This document shows positions 42,396 to 51,277 of a stretch of DNA of 64,000 nucleotides, piece after piece (position 1 is the first letter of the stretch; every line of letters starts with the position of its first letter). Source of the stretch: Paenibacillus cellulositrophicus. GTDB lineage: Bacteria; Bacillota; Bacilli; Paenibacillales; Paenibacillaceae. The notes beneath the pieces are model-generated. The model saw only the letters and a list, made by a program, of their open reading frames with translations, searched no databases and had not been told where the DNA came from. The position numbers and the translations under genes were made by a program. The DNA lies in the NCBI RefSeq assembly GCF_009363095.1, contig NZ_CP045296.1, positions 124,001 through 188,000 of the forward strand, in the 5' to 3' direction.

Positions 42396-42494
42396 AAAAC
42401 TCCTTCCATTTTTTCCACGTGATCGGCTATTTCACCGCCAATGATTCTTCAGGAAGAGAAACGACCCCATCATAAAACAGGAGGAACCTCTGTT

Positions 42495-43760
42495 GTGAAC
42501 TGGCTTAAATGGGATTTGAACTTGCAAATCCGGCTGATCGGCGACACACTTTTCAATTTGCTGTTTTGGATGTACTTTCCTTACATCACCCTGTTTTTCA
42601 GCGACGCGTTCGGCAAGACCGCGGCCAGTATGCTGATGGCTGTTCCCCCCTTGGTCAGCCTGCTCGGGAGCTTGTTCGGCGGGTATCTGGCGGACCGCTT
42701 CGGCCGGAGGCCCGCCATGCTGCTCGGGGCCTGCATGCAGTCCTGCATGTTTGCCGCCTTTGCGTTATCCCCGTCCCATTGGCTCGATTATGCCGCATAT
42801 ATCGGACTCGGGCTGGGAGGGGCGATCTATTCGCCGGGAAGCTCGGCCATGGTGGCTGACGTCACTCCGGAAAAGGACCGGCGGATGGTGTTCGCAACCT
42901 TCGTGACGGGCAGAAATATCGGGGCGGTCTTTGGCCCGGCGCTGGGCTCGGTATTCTTTTTCCAGTACCGGCACGAGCTGTTGTGGACCTGCACGTCGGT
43001 AACGCTTCTGTACTTTTTGACCATTTTATTGTTCAGCAGGGAGACGCTCCCGGCATCGGCAAGGATGAATCGTACCCACAGCAAGCTGACCGCTATATTG
43101 AAGGAGCAGGTGGTGAGTTACGGCGTCATTTTTAAGGACAAGGTATTTGCGCTCTATATTGCCGCGGGGATCCTGGTGACGATTGCTTTTATGCAGCTGG
43201 ATATGTATTTAGCGATGTATGTCAAAGAATACGTACCGGGACAGGCGCTGCTGTCCTTCAGCGGCTGGACGTTCAACCTGAGCAGCGCGCAGGTATTCGG
43301 GTTGATGCTGGGGCTGAACGGTCTGCTGTTCGTGCTGTGCGTTCTTCCCGTAACCAAGCTGTTCGAAGGTTGGTCCGAACGGAACATCCTGATCATGTCG
43401 GCCTTGCTGTTTGGCGGAGGGATGTTCCTGATCGGTTTGACGACGCAGGTGTGGCTGCTGCTGGTGTTTACGTTTGTGTTTACGATCGGCGAGCTGTCGC
43501 GGAGCCCCGTCACCGACAGCTTTATCAGCAAATATGCGCCTGAACACGCCAGAGGGCAATACATGGGGGCGGCGAATTTGCAGTTCTCGGTCGGCCGGTT
43601 TATCGCTCCGGTCACGATTATGCTGTCGTCGTGGTTTCCACCGGTGATCGTGTTCGGCTTCATCTTCCTGGCAACGATCCTCAGCTCGCTTTTGTATGTT
43701 CAGGTTTTTAAAATCATTCCGGCAAGCTACTACGAGAAGAAAGCCGATATCACAGGTTGA
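42495..43760 (+). CDS. MFS transporter (multidrug-type)
   Basis: 421 residues, about twelve membrane segments. The loop GGYLADRFGRRPAML between segments 2 and 3 is the MFS signature. GTG at 42495 follows CAGGAGGAAC; the upstream ATG at 42441 would add a charged, unlikely extension. The group resembles Bacillus drug or metabolite exporters, but the substrate cannot be deduced. Ends at a bidirectional terminator. Confidence 0.88.
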   Translation: MNWLKWDLNLQIRLIGDTLFNLLFWMYFPYITLFFSDAFGKTAASMLMAVPPLVSLLGSLFGGYLADRFGRRPAMLLGACMQSCMFAAFALSPSHWLDYAAYIGLGLGGAIYSPGSSAMVADVTPEKDRRMVFATFVTGRNIGAVFGPALGSVFFFQYRHELLWTCTSVTLLYFLTILLFSRETLPASARMNRTHSKLTAILKEQVVSYGVIFKDKVFALYIAAGILVTIAFMQLDMYLAMYVKEYVPGQALLSFSGWTFNLSSAQVFGLMLGLNGLLFVLCVLPVTKLFEGWSERNILIMSALLFGGGMFLIGLTTQVWLLLVFTFVFTIGELSRSPVTDSFISKYAPEHARGQYMGAANLQFSVGRFIAPVTIMLSSWFPPVIVFGFIFLATILSSLLYVQVFKIIPASYYEKKADITG

Positions 43761-43766
43761 ACCCAA

Positions 43767-43817
43767 ACAAAGCCGTTCAAGAGCGGATGCAATCCGCATC
43801 GCTTGAACGGCTTTTTT
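43767..43817. terminator. Bidirectional terminator between MFS and phosphoesterase genes
   Basis: AGCCGTTCAAG (43771-43781) pairs with CTTGAACGGCT (43802-43812); the inner GCGGAT/ATCCGC forms a second stem. T and A runs flank both ends. Confidence 0.93.
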
Positions 43818-43823
43818 AGGCTG

Positions 43824-44801
43824 TTATTCGGCTGCTGCCGGCATTCCCGCCTGAACGGGTCTGCCTGTCGGTGCATGAACTGGCTGGTCGCGAAGGACGG
43901 ACCCGTCCTGTAGATGCAGCCAGGTGTCAAAACTCCGCTCCCCTTGCGTGAGCCGGATGACCCGGGCGCCAGGCATAAATGGCTGATCCAGATAAGCGTT
44001 GCGGGTGGTCCGTCCGTAACACAGGCGGATACCGTGCAGCGTTCCCCAAAAATCGTTGCCGTGATCATGGCCGACAAAGGTACCGAGAATGTCCCCCATC
44101 TCAACCATGCTCGCAAAAAAACCGGTGTTGATCCAGGGCGCGCAGCAGTGACGGTCAAGCTTGTTCCCATAACAGACCGAGAAATCCCAAATATCGTTAT
44201 ATTCGGGCAGCGGGATATGGAAGAAGGCAAGCGATGGCAGCGGGACTCCGCCGTTGCCTGCCGTAAGCCGGTAGGACTGCTGAGTATACCATTCAATCTG
44301 GCTGCGGCGGATCCAGTCGTAAAATCCGACGCGCAGATGCTCCAGCGGCGAGTAGCTGCCCGAATCCAAAAAGTACAGGGCGGCCTCCACGTTGTCCCGG
44401 TGTGAATCCCGGATTTCCAAACAATAGTTGCCGGTGCCCTTGACGTGGGGCGGATCGGGAATCGCATAGCAGTATCGGTGAGACAGCTGCAGGGCATGTA
44501 GTTGTTCCCGCGTCATATCCGGAGCCTCGGAGTCGTGGTTTCCAAAGACGGCTGCCCAGGGGATGCCCATCTGCTCCGGAACCGACACCGCATCCCGGAA
44601 CGCTGCGGCCGGATTCGGACTTTTATTGCTGGCGATCACGTCACCGGTGTAGACGACCAGATCGGGCTGTTCCGCCTCTATAATCCTTCGCATCATATCC
44701 TTCATTTGAAGCTCTTCATCATCAGGCTCGCAAAACTCCGTATCGGTAAATTGGACGACGGTAAACGTGCCGTCCTCGCGAAATCGCAATGTTTTCCTCA
44801 T
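43824..44801 (-). CDS. Metallophosphoesterase
   Basis: 325 residues. The calcineurin-like metal motifs are in order: QFTDTEF (variant of DxH, with Asp kept), YTGDVI, FGNHDSE, FFHIPLPE and VGHDHGND. No signal peptide. It resembles the Dcr2-type purple phosphatase-like group of bacteria. It is 15 bp downstream of a phosphodiesterase gene, so both probably process the same phosphorylated compound. Confidence 0.9.
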   Translation of the reverse strand: MRKTLRFREDGTFTVVQFTDTEFCEPDDEELQMKDMMRRIIEAEQPDLVVYTGDVIASNKSPNPAAAFRDAVSVPEQMGIPWAAVFGNHDSEAPDMTREQLHALQLSHRYCYAIPDPPHVKGTGNYCLEIRDSHRDNVEAALYFLDSGSYSPLEHLRVGFYDWIRRSQIEWYTQQSYRLTAGNGGVPLPSLAFFHIPLPEYNDIWDFSVCYGNKLDRHCCAPWINTGFFASMVEMGDILGTFVGHDHGNDFWGTLHGIRLCYGRTTRNAYLDQPFMPGARVIRLTQGERSFDTWLHLQDGSVLRDQPVHAPTGRPVQAGMPAAAE

Positions 44802-44816
44802 CCGCCTATCCTCCCG

Positions 44817-45668
44817 CTATGCGTTTTCCGGCATGGACCGGGTCTGGAGCAAGCCGGCTGGGACAGCGGCATCCCAGGCATCCGGAATGTCCAGCCCGAG
44901 AGCGGCTGCGGCGACAGCCGCGGTGTCCACGATCGAGATTTCCCCGATAGTTGTTCCCGGCGCGATTCCCGGCCCCACGCATCCCCAGAACACATTTTTG
45001 TCCATCGGATGATCGCTGCCGTGGCTGAATTTGTCGTCGCCTCCGCCGCCGTGGTCGGTCAATAAAATCACCAGGCTGTCTTCAAGCAGGCTCAGCCGCT
45101 CAAGGGTACCGAGCACCTGACCGAACAGGACGTCATTTTGTGTAATCGCATTCAAATATTCGGAAGAATCCGGACCGTACCCGTATTTGTGTCCGGCCGC
45201 ATCAGGTTCATCCAGCTGCATGAACAGCAGTTTGACGTCCGGATTTTGTTCCAGATAGTTCTGGATGGCCTGAATCAGATCGGCATCCGGCAGAGATTCC
45301 TTATGTATTCCGATGCCATCCTCAACGATCCCGTCATTGATCGGGCTCCAGCTAGTGAAGGAGGCGAGCTTGGCCTCGGGCCATGCCTTCCTTGCAAGCC
45401 GGAATACGGAAGGGTAAGGCGATTCGGCAGGATAAGGCTCGCTCGCAGCGACCTCGTTCGTTAATCCATGCTTCTCCGGCACGACGCCGTGGAGCACGGA
45501 GCCCCAGCATTCCGCGCTGATTGTAGGCGACTGCGCCTGGGCGTCATAGGTGACGGCCCCTTTTGCCAGAAAAGCGTCGATGACCGGTGTAGCCGTGTGC
45601 TGAATAAAGCTGCCGGCACCATCCATTCCCAGAATGAATACACGTGAAACGGCATTTGCATTGCTCAT
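44817..45668 (-). CDS. Alkaline phosphatase superfamily (type I phosphodiesterase/nucleotide pyrophosphatase-like) protein
   Basis: 283 residues. Start GMDGAG, the nucleophile region SPTISAECWGSVLHG (Thr or Ser), QLDEPDAAGHKYGYG and LLTDHGGGGDD, with SHGSDHP towards the end, give the metal-binding Asp/His set of the superfamily. No signal peptide. It is transcribed with the metallophosphoesterase from the promoter at 45720-45748, divergent from the ABC importer, and may therefore hydrolyse a phosphodiester it brings in. Confidence 0.9.
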   Translation of the reverse strand: MSNANAVSRVFILGMDGAGSFIQHTATPVIDAFLAKGAVTYDAQAQSPTISAECWGSVLHGVVPEKHGLTNEVAASEPYPAESPYPSVFRLARKAWPEAKLASFTSWSPINDGIVEDGIGIHKESLPDADLIQAIQNYLEQNPDVKLLFMQLDEPDAAGHKYGYGPDSSEYLNAITQNDVLFGQVLGTLERLSLLEDSLVILLTDHGGGGDDKFSHGSDHPMDKNVFWGCVGPGIAPGTTIGEISIVDTAAVAAAALGLDIPDAWDAAVPAGLLQTRSMPENA

Positions 45669-45719
45669 GGGTCAACCTCCCCAAAGATGATTTCGCTTTC
45701 ATAGGATCGATCAGCCCCT

Positions 45720-45748
45720 AGCATAAAGATTCCCGTACGGGGTGTCAA
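45720..45748 (-). promoter_or_regulatory. Promoter of the phosphoesterase operon with central palindrome
   Basis: Read on the minus strand: TTGACA (45748-45743), 17-bp spacer, TATGCT (45725-45720). The spacer holds the palindrome CCCGTACGGG (45732-45741), a plausible repressor site. Confidence 0.75.
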
Positions 45749-45889
45749 CCACCGATTGTGGATTAGGCAAACAAGTCATCAGAGCGTTAGCAGGAAGTCA
45801 TCATCGTGGTAGCCGGACTTTGCTTGCACCGTATAGAATCGGATTTGTAAGGGGTTACAGGTCATGAAACGACAAAAAGGAGTGAGATC

Positions 45890-46864
45890 ATGCAAGAGGC
45901 GGTGCAGCTTGACCGGAATGCGGTGAGCCCGGCGAAGATCCGGCGGGTTTCTACGTTCCGGAGACAACTGAAGAAATACAAATGGCTGCTGCTGATGACA
46001 CTGCCGGGAGTCATTTATTTATTCATCAACAACTATATCCCTATGTACGGCGTCATCCTTGCTTTCAAAAATTACAATTATGTCGACGGCATTTGGGGAA
46101 GCGAATGGGCGGGACTGGACAACTTTAAATTTTTGTTCAACTCCCAGGACGCCTATGTCATTACGAGAAACACCTTTCTATACAACTTCGTGTTTATCGT
46201 CCTGAATCTGGTGCTGGCCGTCCTCGCAGCGCTGCTGATTAACGAAATCAGGGACAAGGTCATCACCCGGTTCTACCAAAGCACCTTCCTGCTGCCGCAC
46301 ATCATTTCCATGGTCGTTGTGGCGTACCTGGTCTACAGCTTTCTGAATGTTGAGAGCGGGCTGGTAAACCGGCTTATCGCCAAATGGTTCGGCGCTGAAG
46401 CCGTTTCCTGGTATGGCGAGCCCCGCTATTGGCCGTATATTCTCGTGATCGTTAATGCGTGGAAGAACGTCGGGTACTTGTCGGTCATCTATTTCGCCGC
46501 AATTATCGGGATTGACAAGGAGTATTACGAGGCGGCAACCATCGACGGCGCCAGCAAGTGGAAGCAGATGACGCGGATTACGATCCCGCTGATCACGCCC
46601 GTCATTACTACGATGACACTGCTTGCGGTCAGCGGAATCCTCCGAAGCGACTTCGGCTTGTTCTACCAAGTGCCGATGAACACGGGCGCGCTGATCCCGA
46701 CCACGAATACGATCGATACGTTCGTGTACCGGGCGATGACGCAGTCGGGTGACATCGGGATGTCCTCGGCAGCGGGCTTCTATCAATCGGTCGTCTGCTT
46801 TGTCCTGATTCTGGCAGCTAACGCAGCCGTCCGGCGGATCAACAAGCGTGACGCTTTGTTTTAG
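45890..46864 (+). CDS. ABC transporter permease (LplB-type)
   Basis: 324 residues with six membrane spans. After an N-terminal cytoplasmic stretch it reads LPGVIYLFINNYIPMYGVILAFKNYN, typical of LplB. The EAA loop is EYYEAATIDGASKWKQMTRITIPLI, with the usual EAA---G pattern. It is one half of the membrane channel of a sugar importer with the permease at 46938 and the lipoprotein at 47877. No ATPase gene is present, which is usual since a shared MsmX-like ATPase serves these systems. Confidence 0.94.
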   Translation: MQEAVQLDRNAVSPAKIRRVSTFRRQLKKYKWLLLMTLPGVIYLFINNYIPMYGVILAFKNYNYVDGIWGSEWAGLDNFKFLFNSQDAYVITRNTFLYNFVFIVLNLVLAVLAALLINEIRDKVITRFYQSTFLLPHIISMVVVAYLVYSFLNVESGLVNRLIAKWFGAEAVSWYGEPRYWPYILVIVNAWKNVGYLSVIYFAAIIGIDKEYYEAATIDGASKWKQMTRITIPLITPVITTMTLLAVSGILRSDFGLFYQVPMNTGALIPTTNTIDTFVYRAMTQSGDIGMSSAAGFYQSVVCFVLILAANAAVRRINKRDALF

Positions 46865-46937
46865 GGAGCCGCGTTTTTCGTCGCAAGGGATGTGTGCAAG
46901 CGTACATTGATTTTTCCAAGAAAGGTAGAGGAACGTC

Positions 46938-47837
46938 ATGAGGACAGCAAGCGTGAAAAAAATCATCGGCCCTTCCTTGATCCACTTGTTTTTCTGGGCT
47001 TTTACACTGGCATCATTGATCCCGTTTATACTGATTTTTATGGTGTCGATCTCGAGTGAGGATTCGATCCTTCAGAAGGGATATTCCTTGTTTCCCAAGG
47101 AAATCAGCTTTGCCGCGTACCAGTTTTTGTTTAACGATTTCTCGGAGATTGCTAAGGCCTACGGCATCACCATCCTAACGACGCTGATTGGAACGGTGGT
47201 TAGTTTGCTCATGACCGCGTTGTTCGCCTATCCGTTATCCCGTCCGGATTTGCCCCTGCGGCGTACGTTATCCTTTTATATTTTCTTTACGATGCTGTTC
47301 GGCGGGGGAATGGTGCCCTGGTATATGACGTACGTCAACATGTTTGACCTGAAAAATACGATTTTTGCCATGATCATTCCCAATCTGTTGTTGAGCGCCT
47401 TTAACGTGCTCCTGATGCGAAGCTTCTTCTCATCCACTATTCCGGAGTCGGTCGTGGAGTCGGCGACCATTGACGGAGCCAGCGAAATCCGGATATTTTT
47501 CAGCATCGTCCTGCCCCTGTCGCTGCCGATCATGGCGACCATCGGGCTGTTCAACACGCTGTCTTATTGGAACGACTGGTATAACTGCATGCTGTTTATT
47601 GATAAGCCTGAGCTGTACAACATTCAGTACTTGATGACCAAAACGTTAACCAATATCCAATACCTGCTGATGAAATCGGGAAGCTCCGCCCAGGTGGGCG
47701 AGCTGCTGGCTAAAATGCCTCGGGAAACGGTCCGGATGGCGCTGGCCATCGTCGGGATTGCCCCGCTGCTGTTCGCTTACCCGTTCTTCCAGAAATATTA
47801 CATCAGCGGGATAACGAGCGGCGCCGTCAAGGGCTGA
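46938..47837 (+). CDS. ABC transporter permease (LplC/YtcP-type)
   Basis: 299 residues with six membrane spans. EAA-loop segment VVESATIDGASEIRIFFSIVLPLS. The start has AAGAAAGGTAGAGG upstream. It is the second channel subunit beside the LplB-type permease, and its stop is 39 bp before the substrate-binding lipoprotein start. Confidence 0.94.
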   Translation: MRTASVKKIIGPSLIHLFFWAFTLASLIPFILIFMVSISSEDSILQKGYSLFPKEISFAAYQFLFNDFSEIAKAYGITILTTLIGTVVSLLMTALFAYPLSRPDLPLRRTLSFYIFFTMLFGGGMVPWYMTYVNMFDLKNTIFAMIIPNLLLSAFNVLLMRSFFSSTIPESVVESATIDGASEIRIFFSIVLPLSLPIMATIGLFNTLSYWNDWYNCMLFIDKPELYNIQYLMTKTLTNIQYLLMKSGSSAQVGELLAKMPRETVRMALAIVGIAPLLFAYPFFQKYYISGITSGAVKG

Positions 47838-47876
47838 CTCTACATCATTTAATCGTTGAGAGGAGAAGCGTCGACA

Positions 47877-49397
47877 ATGAAAAAAGCCTACCATTTAGTG
47901 CTGATCATGATGCTGTGCGGAATGCTTGCCCTGACGGGCTGCGGCAAAGGAGGTGCAGGTGACTCCGGCGAAGCTTCGGGCACGGCCGCCGGCGGCTCCG
48001 GTTCGGACAGCGGCACCGGTCTGAAGCCTTATAAAATTACGCTCGTGTATCCGGCGTCCGCACCCAAGGATCTGCAGCTGGTCCAGGATGAGATGAGCAA
48101 ATACCTGACGGAAAAAATCAACGCGACGATCGAGCTTAGGCCGATTGAATGGGCGTCATGGGATGACAAGACAAACCTGATGAAGATTTCCAACGAGCCG
48201 TTCGACCTGCTGTTTACGGCAAGCTGGTTTTCGTATGCCAAGGATGTGGCCAAAGGCCAGTTCGTGGAGCTGGATGAGCTGATGGCGCAGTACGGCAAGG
48301 ACATTCCGGGAATCCTCGGAGATGACTTCATTAAGGGCTCGAAGATCGGCGGCAAATTGTACGCGCTGCCGACGAAGAAGGAATTCGGACAGGGCTTCGG
48401 TTTCCTGCTCGACAAAAAGCTGGTGGACAAATACAAATTCGATATCAATGGCGTCAAGTCGCTGGAAGATATGGAAGCGATGTTCAAAACGATTAAAGAC
48501 AACGAGCCTGGCGTGACCCCGATCGTCTCCAGCAAGTTCACGAATACTTGGAGTGCGGCCAATTACGACGGGATCGTGGCGAACCTGGCCGTTCCGCGGG
48601 GAAGCAAGGAACTCAAGGCGATCGATACGCTGGAGGATCCCAAGTTCATCGATTTCTTCAAACGGATGCATCAGTGGTATCAGAACGGCTGGTTCGACAA
48701 GGACATTCTGACCTCTGACGCCGACCAGGGAATGAATATGATTAAAGCCGGCAAGGCGTTTGCCGTGGCCCAATCCCTGAAACCGGGCAAAGACAAGGAG
48801 ATGAGCGTCACGTCGGGCGTGGACCTGGTACAGGTCGAGACGGCGGAGCCGTTCACGACGACGGGGGATGCGCAGGGGGCGATGCTCGGCATTTCCCGGA
48901 CTTCCAAAGATCCGGCGCGGGCCATGATGTTCCTCGATCTGCTGTACAACGATCCGAAACTGCTGAACATGCTGGACTGGGGCATTGAGGGCAAGCACTA
49001 CGTAAAAAAATCCGACCAGGTCATCGATTATCCGGAAGGCGTCAATGCGGACACGCAAACCTACCCGAATCCGGGAGGCTGGATGTTCGGCAACCAGTTC
49101 AATTCTTATCTGTGGGCGAACGAGGATCCGAACAAGTGGAAGGAATTCGAGAAATTCAACGAGCGGGCGGAACGGTCGATCGCCCTCGGATTTGCTTTTG
49201 ACCAGGAGCCGGTCAAATCGGAGCTGGCCTCCATCGCCAACGTGGAAAAAGAGTTTGACGCCACGCTCCGCTCCGGTGCCGCGGATCCGGAGAAAATCAT
49301 TGCCAAGTGGAAGGAAAAACGCAAGGCGGCCGGCTTTGACAAAGTCAAGGCGGAAGTAGACAAACAGCTCGCCGAATGGGCGAAGGCGAATCAATAA
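47877..49397 (+). CDS. ABC transporter substrate-binding lipoprotein
   Basis: 506 residues from ATG 47877, behind GAGAGGAGAAG. The signal peptide ends in LTGC with Cys22 as lipid anchor, followed by a Gly/Ser linker. The rest is a long family 1/LplA-like solute-binding fold (LQLVQDEMSKYLTEKINATIEL and a DUF3502-like C-terminal part). It captures oligosaccharides on the outer face for the two permeases. A large hairpin follows the gene. Confidence 0.93.
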   Translation: MKKAYHLVLIMMLCGMLALTGCGKGGAGDSGEASGTAAGGSGSDSGTGLKPYKITLVYPASAPKDLQLVQDEMSKYLTEKINATIELRPIEWASWDDKTNLMKISNEPFDLLFTASWFSYAKDVAKGQFVELDELMAQYGKDIPGILGDDFIKGSKIGGKLYALPTKKEFGQGFGFLLDKKLVDKYKFDINGVKSLEDMEAMFKTIKDNEPGVTPIVSSKFTNTWSAANYDGIVANLAVPRGSKELKAIDTLEDPKFIDFFKRMHQWYQNGWFDKDILTSDADQGMNMIKAGKAFAVAQSLKPGKDKEMSVTSGVDLVQVETAEPFTTTGDAQGAMLGISRTSKDPARAMMFLDLLYNDPKLLNMLDWGIEGKHYVKKSDQVIDYPEGVNADTQTYPNPGGWMFGNQFNSYLWANEDPNKWKEFEKFNERAERSIALGFAFDQEPVKSELASIANVEKEFDATLRSGAADPEKIIAKWKEKRKAAGFDKVKAEVDKQLAEWAKANQ

Positions 49398-49411
49398 CAT
49401 GGCAGTTACGA

Positions 49412-49458
49412 GGGAATCTCCCAACCGGTCTAGCTTAAAACCGGGGATGGGGATTCCC
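49412..49458 (+). promoter_or_regulatory. Intercistronic hairpin after the binding-protein gene
   Basis: GGGAATCTCC (49412-49421) pairs with GGGGATTCCC (49449-49458, one G-U), with an inner ACCGGT/ACCGG stem. No T run follows, so it is not a standard terminator. It probably protects the binding-protein mRNA and keeps the kinase gene at lower level. Confidence 0.65.
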
Positions 49459-49508
49459 TATTCCCCTTCCTGAAACACTTTATTTTGACAAAAAGGACCG
49501 ACAGAGCT

Positions 49509-51251
49509 ATGAATATCAAACGTTCGCTGCGCAGCAAATTAGTGATCGGCTTCATTGCCATTACGCTTCCGCTCTTCCTGCTTTTGCTCTATAACAATTA
49601 CTACGCGATGAACACGGTCCGGGAACAGGTGGCCGATTCGAACAAAAACTCGATCATCCTGTATTCAAGCCAGATCGAGGCGGCGCTCAACAAGGAGATC
49701 AAATTTTTGTACAACTTCGCCGTTGAGGATCCCAACATTGCCGCGCTGTCCCAGCTGCTGAACGATGAAGACGAATACGTTCTGGCCAAGGCCCGGATCC
49801 TGAACAGCCTTACACGCTACCACCGGTTCGATAACAGCGTGGACCTTCAGTTCATCTATTCGGTGCAGAATCATGATTTGTTCAATACGCCGATCAAGAC
49901 GCAGTCTTATGACGAACTGCAGTCGATTCAAATGGCTATTCAGCAAGTGGTGAACAATGCCCGTCCGGGCAGCCCTGTGTTCATGCAGTGGAAGGCGATT
50001 CCATACAGCAAGGGCAAATACGCCCTGATCCGGCTTGTGGATGCGGGTGATGGTTTCTATTTAGGGGCGTTCGTTCAGCTGAAAAACTTGATGATCCCGC
50101 TCGATCTGGTTCATCTCGGGGAGGACGGCTACGCCGGCTTTCTGAACGAAGCGGGCGAATTGATCACCAGTTCGGCGTCCCCCGATTCGCCCAAGCTGGA
50201 CATCCCGCCGGTCGGAGATACAACCGATACGTATCAGGCCGTAAAGGCGGAAGGAAGACGGTATATCGTGGTCCAGCACCCGATCCAGAGTACGGAACTC
50301 AGCCTGGGCGCCTTTATTCCGGAAGCCCGGATGCTGCAGAATCTGTACCACTTCAGACGGGGGATCTTGATGATTTCCGTCTTAGCGGTCATCGTCCTGA
50401 TCATTTATTTGATCTACTTGAACGATATCATCTTGAAGCCGATGAACAGCTTGATCCGTGGTATGCGGAGCATCAAGAACGGCAATCTGGCTTACCGGCT
50501 GAAGCCTTCCAAATCGAAGGAATTTATGATCATCAATGAAACCTTTAACAATATGGCTTCCGAAATTCAAGAGCTGAAAATCAGCGTGTACGAGGAGCAG
50601 ATCAAGGCGCACAAAGCGGAGCTGAAGCATCTGCAGCTTCAGATCAATCCCCATTTTCTGCTGAACTCAATCAATATCGTATACAATTTGGCCCAAATAC
50701 AAAATTACGGCGTCATTCAGCTGATGTGTCTGAATCTCGTTCAATATTTCCGATTTGCGACCCGTACGAACCAGGTGGCGGTGACGATGGCGGAGGAGAT
50801 GGAACACTTGGAGAGCTATATCCGGATTCAGCAGGTCCGCTTTCCGGACCAGGTGACATACGCCTGCCATTTGCCGGAGGAGCTTGCCCAGGCGGCGGTA
50901 CCGCCGCTGCTCATTCAACCGTTTGTCGAAAATGCGATGAAACACGGCTTTGATTTTATGGACCATCCGTTTCATATCGATATCCGCATCGGTCACGCAG
51001 GAACGGGAGAGCTGACGATCGTCATTGCCGACAATGGCGCCGGGTTTGACGAAGAGACGCTGCAGCTGCTGCGGACAGGGACATATATGGAGAGTAAAAG
51101 CGGCGAGCATCTGGGCATTACGAACGTCCTGTACCGCTTGAAGCATTTTTTTGGCAGCGATGCGGGACTGTCTTTTGGGAATGCTCCTGAGGGCGGCGCT
51201 GTCGTCACGCTGACGATTCCCCACCGGAGGGTGGAGGAGTTCGCTTCCTAA
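49509..51251 (+). CDS. Sensor histidine kinase (YesM/LytS-type)
   Basis: 580 residues from ATG 49509. Two membrane spans (residues about 12-32 and 290-312) enclose an extracellular dCache-like sensor of about 250 residues. HAMP follows, then the His_kinase domain with phospho-His in QINPHFLLNSIN, the N-box QPFVENAMKHGF and the G boxes ADNGAGF and GITNV. It senses sugar or the loaded binding protein and phosphorylates the response regulator 26 bp downstream. A TTG at 49485 could extend it by 8 residues. Confidence 0.92.
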   Translation: MNIKRSLRSKLVIGFIAITLPLFLLLLYNNYYAMNTVREQVADSNKNSIILYSSQIEAALNKEIKFLYNFAVEDPNIAALSQLLNDEDEYVLAKARILNSLTRYHRFDNSVDLQFIYSVQNHDLFNTPIKTQSYDELQSIQMAIQQVVNNARPGSPVFMQWKAIPYSKGKYALIRLVDAGDGFYLGAFVQLKNLMIPLDLVHLGEDGYAGFLNEAGELITSSASPDSPKLDIPPVGDTTDTYQAVKAEGRRYIVVQHPIQSTELSLGAFIPEARMLQNLYHFRRGILMISVLAVIVLIIYLIYLNDIILKPMNSLIRGMRSIKNGNLAYRLKPSKSKEFMIINETFNNMASEIQELKISVYEEQIKAHKAELKHLQLQINPHFLLNSINIVYNLAQIQNYGVIQLMCLNLVQYFRFATRTNQVAVTMAEEMEHLESYIRIQQVRFPDQVTYACHLPEELAQAAVPPLLIQPFVENAMKHGFDFMDHPFHIDIRIGHAGTGELTIVIADNGAGFDEETLQLLRTGTYMESKSGEHLGITNVLYRLKHFFGSDAGLSFGNAPEGGAVVTLTIPHRRVEEFAS

Positions 51252-51277
51252 TCTTCAACAGAACTGGAGGGAACCTG

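Noticed and set aside
48156..49424. 422-codon open frame antisense to the substrate-binding lipoprotein
   Set aside because: Shadow of the sense codons; Arg/His-rich without domain features.
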